DNA of 64,000 nucleotides from positions 1 through 64,000 of the forward strand of contig CABRZP010000003.1 of assembly GCA_902475545.1 (NCBI GenBank), read 5' to 3'. Below are positions 41,008 through 50,455 of the stretch, in pieces. The translations under genes were made by a program, and so were the position numbers. Position 1 is the stretch's first letter. Each line of letters opens with the position of its first letter. The notes below the pieces were generated by a model, which did no database searches, had not been told where the DNA came from, and saw nothing but the letters and a program-made list of their open reading frames with translations. This DNA comes from an uncultured bacterium (lineage in GTDB: Bacteria > Cyanobacteriota > Vampirovibrionia > Gastranaerophilales > Gastranaerophilaceae).

Positions 41008-42537
41008 ATGAAGCAAACAGGAAAGGGGGCAATTATTCTGCCTCATGGGGTTTTGTTTAGAGGTAATGCAGAAGCTGATATTAGAAGAAAAATTATTGAA
41101 AAAAGATGGATTAAAGGAATAATTTCTTTACCTGCAAACTTATTTTATGGAACAGGCATTCCTGCTTGCATAATAGTTTTGGATAAAGCTGATGCAGAAA
41201 CGCGTCAAGGTATCTTTATGATAGATGCTAGCAAAGATTTTATCAAAGATGGAAATAAAAATAGACTTAGAGAGTGTGATATTAAAAAGATTGTTGATAC
41301 ATTCAATAATATGATAGAAATCCCTAAATATTCAAGATTTGTTCCAATATCTGAAATTGCAGAAAAAAATGAATATAATTTAAATATTCCTAGATATATA
41401 GATGCCCAAGCTGCCGAAGATATACAAGATATTAGGGCTCATTTGAATGGAGGTATTCCGAATTTTAATATAGACGAGTTGAATAAATATTGGATGGCAT
41501 TTCCTTCTGCTAGAACAAATTTATTTAGTCGTTATGCAGACGGATATAGTAAACTAATTCCAGAATTAGAAAATATCAAAGAAACTATTGTAGAGAGCCT
41601 TGATTTTATAGCGTATAAAAATAATTACAATAAGATTTTTGAATCTTGGAAACAAGAAAACAAAGCAACTTTATTGAATATTCCACTTAATACGAAACCA
41701 AAAAAATTCATTGCAGACTTAGGTGAAACGGTGCTTGATAAGTACAAATTCGACAAACTTATTGATAAATATGCCGTATATCAGCTATTAATGGAATATT
41801 GGCAAGAAACGATGCAAGATGATGTTTATATAATTTCGGAAATTGGATACAAAATTGAACTTCAAGAACATCATGAAAAGAAAAACAAAAAAGATGTAGT
41901 TACTTATTATAATGATTTGGTTCCAGCAAATTTGGTAGAAAACAGATATTTTCCTGACGATATCAAATTAATTCAAGATAAAGAGAATGAGTTAAGCGAA
42001 ATTCAAACTCAAAAAGAAGAATTCCTAGAAGAAAATTGTTCTGAAGAAGGAATGTTAAATGGATTAACGGTTACATATAAAAAGAATGTAAAAGGTATAA
42101 ATCAGCAAGTAACCGAAGATTTATATGATGGAGATTCAATGACAAAAGGAAAAATCGAGAAATTTATAACGGCAAATAAACTTAATTCAAAATATAGTGA
42201 AGAGATAATATTATTGAATAAGTATTTAGAAATTTTATCTTCAGAAACACAATTAAATAAAGACATCAAAGATATTAAAGAAAAACTTTATACAAAAGTA
42301 ATTAAGAAATATACAGAGCTGACTGTTGATGAAGTAAAAACATTAGTTGTTGATGATAAATGGCTTGCGACATTAAAAAACAAATTTGAAGAACATCTAA
42401 ATGATTTAACACAATCTCTATCTCAGAGAATAAAAGAAGTCTCATTGAGATATGAAGCAACGGTCGCTGAATTAGAAAGTAGAAGAGAAACTTTAAAAGA
42501 AAAAGTACAAGCTCATCTAGCTTTGATGGGATATTAA
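41008..42537 (+). CDS. hsdM: HsdM C-terminal fragment (frameshifted)
   Basis: A 509-residue frame that is the direct continuation of the upstream fragment: KQTGKGAIILPHGVLFRGNAEADIRR, then ACIIVLDKADA, the helical tail that contacts HsdS, and a C-terminal coiled coil ending KVQAHLALMGY. The ATG at 41008 is probably just an internal Met in the intact gene, though it lies six bases after the premature stop and could allow re-initiation. The combined protein of about 820 residues would have the usual domain order of long HsdM proteins. Confidence 0.88.
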   Translation: MKQTGKGAIILPHGVLFRGNAEADIRRKIIEKRWIKGIISLPANLFYGTGIPACIIVLDKADAETRQGIFMIDASKDFIKDGNKNRLRECDIKKIVDTFNNMIEIPKYSRFVPISEIAEKNEYNLNIPRYIDAQAAEDIQDIRAHLNGGIPNFNIDELNKYWMAFPSARTNLFSRYADGYSKLIPELENIKETIVESLDFIAYKNNYNKIFESWKQENKATLLNIPLNTKPKKFIADLGETVLDKYKFDKLIDKYAVYQLLMEYWQETMQDDVYIISEIGYKIELQEHHEKKNKKDVVTYYNDLVPANLVENRYFPDDIKLIQDKENELSEIQTQKEEFLEENCSEEGMLNGLTVTYKKNVKGINQQVTEDLYDGDSMTKGKIEKFITANKLNSKYSEEIILLNKYLEILSSETQLNKDIKDIKEKLYTKVIKKYTELTVDEVKTLVVDDKWLATLKNKFEEHLNDLTQSLSQRIKEVSLRYEATVAELESRRETLKEKVQAHLALMGY

Positions 42538-42549
42538 AAGGAGTATCAT

Positions 42550-44040
42550 ATGGCAGACATTGAATATTTGGAAGAGGAACGGAAAAAACTTTGGGCAAAA
42601 GTTACAGAACAAGAAGGAATTATTAACAATTTAATTAAAAAATTGTTAATTGCTGAAAAACAAATAAAAGATAACAGTATTGCCATAAATAATCGAATGT
42701 CTGATGATGAAAGAGCTGCAAAGCAAGCATCAAGAGAAACTTCTCGTTTCAGAAACCTAGCAAGAGAAAAGTGTGACGAAGTTGATGCATTGAGACAAAG
42801 ATTAGAAACTGAATATAATAACTTGCAACAGTTAGTTACAGAAAATATTGAATCAAAAAAGAGTGTAAATGCACAATTTAAAGCTATTGAAGACAAAAAT
42901 AATAAAATTCAAGATGCTCAAAATGAATTACTAAACTCTGAAACTGCGTTAAAACCTATAATGCAAACAATTCAAAGTGCATCAAATGTTTTAGATAAAA
43001 TAACGAATTTAAAGGATAATATCGAAAGCAATTATACAGTAACATCCGATAAGCAAAAAAAAGTTGAAGAATTGTATGACATTGCTGTTAGGCAAAAAGA
43101 CGATATCGAAAAAATAAAAAGGCAAATCGGAGGTTATAAACAAACAAATAAAGAAACTGGGGAAGTTGAACAAATAAATGGGATAAAACAAGACCTAGAA
43201 GAATCCTTTGATGAATTGACAACTCAAATAGAAGATACTCAAGAAGAACTTGCTACATATCAAGAAATAAAAAACTCTGAAGTTGAAACCTTTATATCAA
43301 ATATGCAAACTCGGTATGAAGAATTAATAAAAAAGATTGAGGGGCTTTTGCCAGATGCAATGACAGCAGGTTTGAGTTATGCATACCACGATAAAAAAGA
43401 GGTCGAAATTGAAGAAAGAGAGAAAGCTTATGGTTTATTCAGAAACTCCTTAATTTGGATGTTTGTTGTGGCTATTATACCTGCTGCTATTACTTGTTAT
43501 ATGTTTTGGGGGCTAAAATTTGACATTCAAACTATTATTAATGATACCCCTAAAATAATGAGTGCGGTTTTAGCTCTATATGCTCCAATATTTTGGTTAG
43601 CTTATTCTGCAAACAAAAGGATGAATTTATCGAAGAGATTGATTGAAGAATATACATACAAAGAAGCTTTAAGTAAAACATTTGAAGGGCTATCAAGACA
43701 AATAGAAAATATTGATGATAAAAATACGGCTGAAGACTTAAAAGCAAAATTGTTGTATATTATTATTTCTATGAATTCAGAAAATCCTGGTAAATTGATA
43801 AAGGGATACAATAAGCCGGACCATCCAATAATGGATATTATTAATAATAGTGTTAAGCTAACTGATTCTATTCAAAACCTTGCAAATACCCCAATTTTGG
43901 GTAATTTGTGTTCCCCATTTTTTAATTATGTAAACGAACAAAGGGAAAACCAAAATAAAAAAGTTATGATGGGATTACAAGCAAACAATAATTTAAATCA
44001 GAAAAACTCAAGTGATGAAGAAGATGAGGATGTAGAATAA
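42550..44040 (+). CDS. Unknown membrane coiled-coil protein inside the hsd operon
   Basis: A 496-residue protein that I do not recognise. Residues 1-290 form a long coiled coil rich in Glu, Lys and Asn. Two membrane helices follow (about 299-320, WMFVVAIIPAAITCYMFWG; about 334-355, IMSAVLALYAPIFWLAY), then a cytoplasmic helical domain (EEYTYKEALSKTFEGL ... NSENPGKLIKGYNKPDHP) and an acidic tail. It sits 13 bases after hsdM with its own RBS (AAAAGGAG) and is followed by a small membrane gene, splitting hsdM from hsdS. Such placement suggests an accessory or effector of the restriction system (inference). Confidence 0.7.
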   Translation: MADIEYLEEERKKLWAKVTEQEGIINNLIKKLLIAEKQIKDNSIAINNRMSDDERAAKQASRETSRFRNLAREKCDEVDALRQRLETEYNNLQQLVTENIESKKSVNAQFKAIEDKNNKIQDAQNELLNSETALKPIMQTIQSASNVLDKITNLKDNIESNYTVTSDKQKKVEELYDIAVRQKDDIEKIKRQIGGYKQTNKETGEVEQINGIKQDLEESFDELTTQIEDTQEELATYQEIKNSEVETFISNMQTRYEELIKKIEGLLPDAMTAGLSYAYHDKKEVEIEEREKAYGLFRNSLIWMFVVAIIPAAITCYMFWGLKFDIQTIINDTPKIMSAVLALYAPIFWLAYSANKRMNLSKRLIEEYTYKEALSKTFEGLSRQIENIDDKNTAEDLKAKLLYIIISMNSENPGKLIKGYNKPDHPIMDIINNSVKLTDSIQNLANTPILGNLCSPFFNYVNEQRENQNKKVMMGLQANNNLNQKNSSDEEDEDVE

Positions 44041-44045
44041 ACAAG

Positions 44046-44501
44046 ATGATAAAATTACTACACTTTTTACAACTGAATGCGGAATGGATGTGTGTAATAG
44101 CAATAACATTTTTTAGTGCTGTGCAATGCTATTTAGCATATCAACAAAACATTCAAAGTATTAGAAGTCAAAGACTTGAACTTGCCAATGAACTAGATGA
44201 AGTATGTAGTAATTTCGCAATTTATGACAAAGATGAGGCTCAAAAAATTCTTCAATGGCTTATTTCAAAAGCAAGTAAATTTGTCTTTTTACTAAACAGA
44301 AAAGATAGAGAAAAGTATAGAAAACTTTGTGCATTTTTGTATAATTATCATTCTTTCCCTGTTTCAGACCAGTCACAAATGATAAAAATTATGGAACAAT
44401 TTCAAGGGTTATTAGGAGAACTGGATATGGTTCTTGGAAATGCTAACTATGGCTTTCAAAAAGATGATAAAGAATTTAAAAGTACGGTGAATGATGCATA
44501 A
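44046..44501 (+). CDS. Unknown small membrane protein inside the hsd operon
   Basis: A 151-residue protein with one N-terminal membrane helix (AEWMCVIAITFFSAVQCYLAY) and a helical cytoplasmic part (LQWLISKASKFVFLLNRKDREKY). It begins six bases after the coiled-coil gene and overlaps hsdS by 11 bases, so the three are translated together. It could be a partner of the preceding membrane protein. No family recognised. Confidence 0.65.
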   Translation: MIKLLHFLQLNAEWMCVIAITFFSAVQCYLAYQQNIQSIRSQRLELANELDEVCSNFAIYDKDEAQKILQWLISKASKFVFLLNRKDREKYRKLCAFLYNYHSFPVSDQSQMIKIMEQFQGLLGELDMVLGNANYGFQKDDKEFKSTVNDA

Positions 44502-46332
44502 TGTAGTAGAAAAACAAGGATATAAATTTACGGAAGAGTTTGGATACATTCCAGAAGATTGGAATGTATTAAACATTATTGAAAATTCAACACTTAAAGC
44601 AAGAATTGGGTGGCAAGGCTTAACTACAGCAGAATATTTAAAGTCTGGAGATTACTATCTTGTGACAGGAACTGATTTTTGTAATGGAAAAATTGATTGG
44701 GGAAATTGTAATTACGTAGATAAAAATAGATATAACCAAGACAAAAATATTCAGATTAAAGAAGAAGATATTCTAATAACTAAAGATGGTACAATTGGTA
44801 AAATTGCATACATAGATAAAATATCAAAACCAACAACATTAAATAGTGGGGTTTTTGTTGTAAGACCTAAAATGCAAAATTATAATCCAAAATATTTGTA
44901 TTATGTTTTAATGTCTAATACTTTTACTAGATTTCTTAAAAAACTTACAGCTGGTTCAACAATAATGCATTTGTATCAAAAAGATTTTATTGGTTTTAAT
45001 TTTCAAGCTCCTTCTGAACAATCGGAACAAGAGAAAATTGCTGAGGTGTTAAGTGATATCGATGAACTAATTTATTCAACTCAAAAGTTGATAGATAAAA
45101 AGAAAAACCTAAAAACTGCTACTATGCAAAAGCTCCTTACTTCCCAAGATACTTGGCAAAAATATACATTAGGACAAATTGGTAATGTTTTAATGTGTAA
45201 ACGTATTATGAAAGATGAAACGAAAGAAATTGGTCAAATTCCGTTTTATAAAATAGGTACATTTGGAGGGAAACCAGATGCATATATTTCAAAAAATTTA
45301 TTTGAAATATATAAAAGAAAATATTCGTATCCTAACAAAGGAGATATTTTAATTTCTGCATCTGGTACTATTGGAAGAACCATAATTTTTGATGGAAAAC
45401 CTGCCTATTTCCAAGATTCAAATATTGTGTGGTTGCAAAATGATGAAACAAAGGTACTTAACAAATATTTATTTTATCTTTATAAAACACTTAAATGGTG
45501 TTCAACAACTGGAGGGGCGATAGAAAGATTGTATAGTGATAATATTACAATGACCCAAATCTCAGTTCCGAATATTTTAGAACAAGAGAAAACTGTTAGA
45601 ATATTGACTGATATGGATTCTGAAATAGAAACATTAGAAAAAGAACTAAATAAATACAAAGACCTAAAAACGGGCATGATGCAAGATTTATTAACTGGCA
45701 AAATAAGACTTATTAAAAATTCTAATAAGACTGAAGCCTCTGATTTACTTCAATCCACTGTACAAGTAAAAAATAACGTTGTAAATGTTGAATTTAAAGA
45801 TGCTATTATTATATCAATGCTGGCTTATAAATTTGGAAGCAATAAATATCCACTAGGTGCATTTAGAAGACAGAAATTAACCTATTTATTCAAACGCCAT
45901 AATAATATTCCTGTTGATGAATTCTTGAAGAAGGCAATGGGGCCATATAATCCTAAAATGAAATATCAGGGTGCTGAGGGCATTGCAATAAGAAATAAAT
46001 ATGTCAGAGAAGTTAATAACAGGGGGCTTGTAGCAACAACTTCAATCGCAAAAGCTGAAGAATACTATAACAGATATTTTGAGCAAGAAAGTCTATCATG
46101 GCTTGAAAACAATTTTAAATATGTAAAAAATGAAGAGTTAGAAGTTCTTGCAACAGTTGATTATGCTATTGTTGAATTAAAAAGAGAAGATAGTCCTGTT
46201 ACGCTTGAAAATATTAAGACCTATATCAATAGCGATAGAGAGTGGAAACCTAAGCTTCAAAAAGATTTCTTTAATGATAATGCCATATTGAATGCTATGA
46301 ATGAAAGTAAAACATTGTTGAATAGTTATTAG
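44491..46332 (+). CDS. hsdS: HsdS specificity subunit with extra C-terminal domain
   Basis: A 613-residue protein. Two target-recognition domains each end in the conserved coiled-coil spacer (EQEKIAEVLSDIDELI ... LLTSQ; EQEKTVRILTDMDSEI ... DLLTGKIRL), the classical HsdS plan up to about residue 410. Residues about 430-613 form an added domain (RRQKLTYLFKRHNNIP; MGPYNPKM) with the look of a Panacea/SocA-like module, which elsewhere acts as an antitoxin or protease adaptor. Typical HsdS ends near 400 residues. HsdS sets the DNA target of the whole complex. Confidence 0.88.
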   Translation: MMHNVVEKQGYKFTEEFGYIPEDWNVLNIIENSTLKARIGWQGLTTAEYLKSGDYYLVTGTDFCNGKIDWGNCNYVDKNRYNQDKNIQIKEEDILITKDGTIGKIAYIDKISKPTTLNSGVFVVRPKMQNYNPKYLYYVLMSNTFTRFLKKLTAGSTIMHLYQKDFIGFNFQAPSEQSEQEKIAEVLSDIDELIYSTQKLIDKKKNLKTATMQKLLTSQDTWQKYTLGQIGNVLMCKRIMKDETKEIGQIPFYKIGTFGGKPDAYISKNLFEIYKRKYSYPNKGDILISASGTIGRTIIFDGKPAYFQDSNIVWLQNDETKVLNKYLFYLYKTLKWCSTTGGAIERLYSDNITMTQISVPNILEQEKTVRILTDMDSEIETLEKELNKYKDLKTGMMQDLLTGKIRLIKNSNKTEASDLLQSTVQVKNNVVNVEFKDAIIISMLAYKFGSNKYPLGAFRRQKLTYLFKRHNNIPVDEFLKKAMGPYNPKMKYQGAEGIAIRNKYVREVNNRGLVATTSIAKAEEYYNRYFEQESLSWLENNFKYVKNEELEVLATVDYAIVELKREDSPVTLENIKTYINSDREWKPKLQKDFFNDNAILNAMNESKTLLNSY

Positions 46333-46340
46333 GAGAATAA

Positions 46341-49300
46341 ATGACAATAACTTTTAAAAGAAGAATTGGTGATACAGAAAGAACAACTCAAAATAGAGTA
46401 ATAGATATATTGTTATCCAAAGAAATGGGTTATAAATACCTTGGATTTTGGCAAGATAGAGAGAATAATTCTAATATTGAGAGAGAACCTTTAGCAAACT
46501 TCTTAAAATCTCAAGGATACTCTGATGAATTAATACGAAAAGCAATAAATAAATTGGAAGATACTGCAAAATTAGGCATTGGAAATGATAGCGATGATAA
46601 GCTATATAATGCAAATAAAGAGTTCTATTCATTACTAAGATATGGTGAATCTTTTAAAATAGATAGTAGTTCTGTTAGTAAAAGAGTTCATTATATAAAC
46701 TGGGATGATATTACAAAAAATGATTTTTATATAGCAGAAGAAGTTACTTATAAAGGAAACCACGAAAAAAGACCTGATATTGTTATTTATGTTAATGGTA
46801 TTGCATTAGCAGTTATAGAGTTAAAAAGTGGTAGAGTAGATGTTGCAGAAGCAATAAGACAAAATATCACTAACCAAAGAAGAGAAATAGCTCAATTCTT
46901 TACAACTGTTCAATTTGTGATTGCTGGAAATGAATCCCAAGGACTTAGATATGGAACAACATTAACTCCTGAAAAATATTATCTTCAATGGAAAGAGTAT
47001 AATTATGAGACAAAAGAAGCTATTAGAATTGGTTTCTTTGACGAAATAAAAGCATTATTAAATAAAAAACGATTTCTTGAAATAATTCATGATTTTATTG
47101 TATTTGATTGTGGAATTAAAAAATTATGCAGACAAAACCAATACTTTGGGGTAAAGTGTGCTCAAAAAAGAATTCAAGACAACAAAGATGGTATAGTTTG
47201 GCACACGCAAGGAAGTGGTAAAAGTCTCACTATGGTATGGCTTGCCAAATGGTATAAAGAATTTTATTCAGATGGGAGAGTTCTTGTTATAACTGATAGA
47301 GTAGAGCTTGATGAACAGATTGAAGGTGTTTTCGCTGGCGTTGGAGAAACAATAGTTAGAACAAAAAGTGGTAGTGAGTTACTAAAGTTATTAGACCCAC
47401 GTCTTGATGATAAAAAAGATAAACCATTACCTAGATTGATATGTTCATTGGTTCATAAATTTGGATGTGCAACAAAAAGTGAGGCAAAAGCTACGGATGA
47501 ATTTATAGAAAATCTTAGAAAAACTATTTCAAAAGATTTTTCACCTCAAGGAAAGATTCTTGTGTTTGTTGATGAATGTCATAGAACACAATCAGGTAAA
47601 CTTCACGAAGCAATGAAAGAAATTTTACCAAATGCAATATTTATTGGTTTTACAGGTACACCACTGCTAAAAGAAAATAAAGAGTCTATTAAAACATTCG
47701 GTACATATATTCATACATATAAATTTAAAGAAGCTGTTGAGGATAAAGTTGTGTTGGATTTAAGATATGAACCTCGTGATGTTCCTCAATATATAACACA
47801 ACAAGATAAAATAGATGAGTGGTTTGAATTAAAAACAAGAGGCTTAAATGAAACAGCAAAAACGAAACTAAAAAAACAATGGGCAAATTTACAAGTAGTT
47901 TCAAGCTCACATTCAAGACTTGAAAAGATAGCAAACGATATCATTTTTGATTTTGGGATTAAATCCAGATTAGAAAGTGGCAAGGGTAACGCAATCCTTG
48001 TTGCAGGAAGTATTTATGAGGCTTGTAAGTTTTGGGAAATATTTCAGGCAAAAAACTTTAAAAAGTGTGCTGTTATTACCTCTTATTCTCCTTCTCATAA
48101 AGATATTAGAACTGAAGATACTGGCGAAGAAACTCCATCTCAAACTATGGAGAAGTATGATATTTATTTAAAAATGCTAGGTATTGATGAAACAACTCCT
48201 AATAAAGACAAAGTTGCAGAAGAATACGAAAAAGAAACAAAAAATAAATTCAAGAAAGAGCCAAATAATTTGAAGCTATTGATAGTTGTAGATAAATTAT
48301 TAACTGGTTTTGATGCTCCAAGTGCAACATATTTATATATAGATAAGAAAATGCAAGACCATGCACTATTTCAAGCTGTTTGTAGAGTAAACAGACTTGA
48401 TGGAGATTCAAAAGACTATGGTTACATTGTTGATTATAAAGATTTGTTTGAAGCCTTAGAAAAATCAGTTCAGGATTATACTTCTAATGCTTTCGCTAAT
48501 TTTGATGAAGAAGATATTGTTGGTTTGTTAAAAGATAGAAAATCAGAGGCAAGAATTGATTTAGATAAGGCAATTGAAACAATTGACAATATTTGTGAAG
48601 ATGTTAATGAGCCTAAATCTGATGATGATTATAGAGCTTTCTTTGGTTGTCAATTTGGCGATGATGATGAATTTTATAACAAGAAACGATTAAATATGTA
48701 CAAAGCTATTAATAGGTTAATTAGGGCTTATGCAAATTTTAAGGGAGATATGCTTGATGTTGAATATGGTTATAGCACAGAAATGGCAAAAAGAATTGAT
48801 GAGAAAGTTGCCAATTATACAAGATTAAAAGAACTGATTGCTTTATCCAGTGGTGATTATTTAGATTTAAAAGCTTATGAGTCTGATATGAGAACATTGA
48901 TTGATAACTACATAGAAGCTGGTAACGCTCATAAATTAGTTGATTTTGATGGAATGTCACTGATTGAAGTTGTTATTGGAGAAGATGCTGATGAAAAAAT
49001 TAACGAAATAGAAAGCAAGTTCGGAGAAAAAGCCGTAGCTGAAACTATTGCTAATCATATTAGACGAGTTGTTAATTATGAATATTCTTCAAATCCAGAA
49101 TATTACAAGAAAATGTCGGAGTTATTAACTAAAATTATTGAAGAGCAACGACATAATAGAATCAAATACAAAGAATATTTACAACAAATTACAGAATTGG
49201 CTCGACAAATAAAATCAGGTGGTGGAAATTATCCTGAAAGTATTAAGGTTAAATCGTTAAGGGCTTTATACGATAACTTAGGCGAGAATGAAGAACTTGC

Positions 49301-49457
49301 CATTAAATTGGATTCAGAATTGCGAGTTGGTATTCCTGCAGGTTATCAAAATAATCCAATGAAAATTAAGAAGGTCAAGCAAATTATTCAGAAGACTCTA
49401 CACTGTGATGATGAAACAACAAAAAGAATATATACAATAGTAGCAGAGAATTATTAG
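46341..49457 (+). CDS. hsdR: Type I restriction endonuclease subunit HsdR
   Basis: A 1038-residue protein of usual length. The N-terminal nuclease has PD-(D/E)xK residues in RPDIVIYVNG and AVIELKSG (about residues 140-160). The SF2 translocase has Walker A HTQGSGKSLT, DECHRTQSG (near 410), GFTGTPLL, and LLTGFDAP with QAVCRVNRL. The C-terminal helical part binds HsdM. It uses ATP to pull DNA and cleaves far from the site. The RBS TAGGAGAAT is ideal; hsdS ends nine bases upstream. No frame damage is seen. Confidence 0.95.
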   Translation: MTITFKRRIGDTERTTQNRVIDILLSKEMGYKYLGFWQDRENNSNIEREPLANFLKSQGYSDELIRKAINKLEDTAKLGIGNDSDDKLYNANKEFYSLLRYGESFKIDSSSVSKRVHYINWDDITKNDFYIAEEVTYKGNHEKRPDIVIYVNGIALAVIELKSGRVDVAEAIRQNITNQRREIAQFFTTVQFVIAGNESQGLRYGTTLTPEKYYLQWKEYNYETKEAIRIGFFDEIKALLNKKRFLEIIHDFIVFDCGIKKLCRQNQYFGVKCAQKRIQDNKDGIVWHTQGSGKSLTMVWLAKWYKEFYSDGRVLVITDRVELDEQIEGVFAGVGETIVRTKSGSELLKLLDPRLDDKKDKPLPRLICSLVHKFGCATKSEAKATDEFIENLRKTISKDFSPQGKILVFVDECHRTQSGKLHEAMKEILPNAIFIGFTGTPLLKENKESIKTFGTYIHTYKFKEAVEDKVVLDLRYEPRDVPQYITQQDKIDEWFELKTRGLNETAKTKLKKQWANLQVVSSSHSRLEKIANDIIFDFGIKSRLESGKGNAILVAGSIYEACKFWEIFQAKNFKKCAVITSYSPSHKDIRTEDTGEETPSQTMEKYDIYLKMLGIDETTPNKDKVAEEYEKETKNKFKKEPNNLKLLIVVDKLLTGFDAPSATYLYIDKKMQDHALFQAVCRVNRLDGDSKDYGYIVDYKDLFEALEKSVQDYTSNAFANFDEEDIVGLLKDRKSEARIDLDKAIETIDNICEDVNEPKSDDDYRAFFGCQFGDDDEFYNKKRLNMYKAINRLIRAYANFKGDMLDVEYGYSTEMAKRIDEKVANYTRLKELIALSSGDYLDLKAYESDMRTLIDNYIEAGNAHKLVDFDGMSLIEVVIGEDADEKINEIESKFGEKAVAETIANHIRRVVNYEYSSNPEYYKKMSELLTKIIEEQRHNRIKYKEYLQQITELARQIKSGGGNYPESIKVKSLRALYDNLGENEELAIKLDSELRVGIPAGYQNNPMKIKKVKQIIQKTLHCDDETTKRIYTIVAENY

Positions 49458-49458
49458 T

Positions 49459-50163
49459 ATGCAAGAAAAAACAGTAGTTAGAATTAAAGACATAGACATT
49501 GATGTTATAAAAAAGAACATTAAAAACATTCACCTTGCAGTTTATCCTCCTAATGCGAATGTAAAAATTTCTGCTCCTGAAAACTATGATATAGAAACAA
49601 TTAGACATTTTGCTATTTCAAAACTCTCGTGGATTAAAAATAATATCAAGATAATACAAAAACAAATAAGAATAGAACCTAAAGACTATGTATCTGGAGA
49701 AAGTCATTATTTATTTGGAAGAAGGTATTTATTCAAATTAGTAAATGATAAAAAAGCCAGAATAGAAATAACAGGAACAAGTACTATTGTGATGTATGCT
49801 CCCAAAGATGCTACCCGAGAATATAAACATAAGTTAATGTCTAAATGGTATAAAACAAAACTGGAAGATAAATTAAAAATACTAATTAATAGATGGGAAA
49901 ATATTACTGGGCTTAAATTTAATTCTTGGCAAGTAAAAAAAATGAAATCAAGGTGGGGGTCTTGTAATTCAGAGAAGAAAACAGCTATTTTTAATACTGA
50001 ATTAAGTAAAACAAAAATTAAAAATATTGAATATATTATTTTACATGAACTTATTCATACAGAAATACACACTCACAACGGAGATTTCATAAGTTATCTA
50101 AATAAGTATATGCCTAATTGGACAATATATAAAAACGATATTAATGCCATTACATTTGAATAA
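49459..50163 (+). CDS. YgjP-like (DUF45) metallopeptidase
   Basis: A 234-residue protein with the zinc motif H-E-L-I-H (LHELIHTEIHTHNGDF) and the family block MKSRWGSCNSEKKTAIFN. It begins one base after hsdR stops, so it is part of the hsd operon. Such genes commonly sit next to hsdR; a role in controlling restriction by proteolysis has been suggested but is not established. The active-site residues are intact. Confidence 0.85.
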   Translation: MQEKTVVRIKDIDIDVIKKNIKNIHLAVYPPNANVKISAPENYDIETIRHFAISKLSWIKNNIKIIQKQIRIEPKDYVSGESHYLFGRRYLFKLVNDKKARIEITGTSTIVMYAPKDATREYKHKLMSKWYKTKLEDKLKILINRWENITGLKFNSWQVKKMKSRWGSCNSEKKTAIFNTELSKTKIKNIEYIILHELIHTEIHTHNGDFISYLNKYMPNWTIYKNDINAITFE

Positions 50164-50257
50164 CGTAATATATTTTATTCAAATGTAATAAAATCGTATA
50201 AAAGAACTTTCGTACTGACTAAAAAACAGTATATTTAATATCCTATAACAGAATTGG

Positions 50258-50330
50258 TATAATATGAGTGGGTTACCAACACAGGGAAATCCCTCCAATA
50301 ATAAATATTAAAGGATTTCCCCGTGCTTTT
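50258..50330 (+). other. Promoter-like box and large hairpin after the hsd operon
   Basis: TATAAT (50258-50263) precedes an inverted repeat of 13 bp with one mismatch, CACAGGGAAATCC (50280-50292) and GGATTTCCCCGTG (50313-50325), followed by CTTTT. It may simply terminate the hsd transcript, or it may be a small RNA of about 60 bases. Confidence 0.4.
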
Positions 50331-50358
50331 AGGAGCAACACAATTTATTTAATTTAGG

Positions 50359-50388
50359 AGTCCATGAAAAGTGTACTTTTTGTGGACT
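50359..50388. repeat. 30-bp palindrome near the resolvase gene
   Basis: AGTCCA-tg-AAAAGT, a central GT, ACTTTT-tg-TGGACT: a 30-bp near-palindrome with a two-base centre, the size and form of a serine recombinase crossover site. It lies 68 bases past the 3' end of the resolvase gene. No second copy was seen in the window. Confidence 0.45.
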
Positions 50389-50455
50389 ATTTTAAATGAC
50401 GAAAAATCAAAGTTTTTGAAGGTGATTTTTTGAAATTTTGGTACATGAAACGCAC

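Noticed and set aside
44491..46332. Phase-variable inversion of hsdS by the nearby serine recombinase
   Set aside because: The two conserved spacers are direct, not inverted, there is no second partial hsdS copy, and the recombinase is about 4 kb away.
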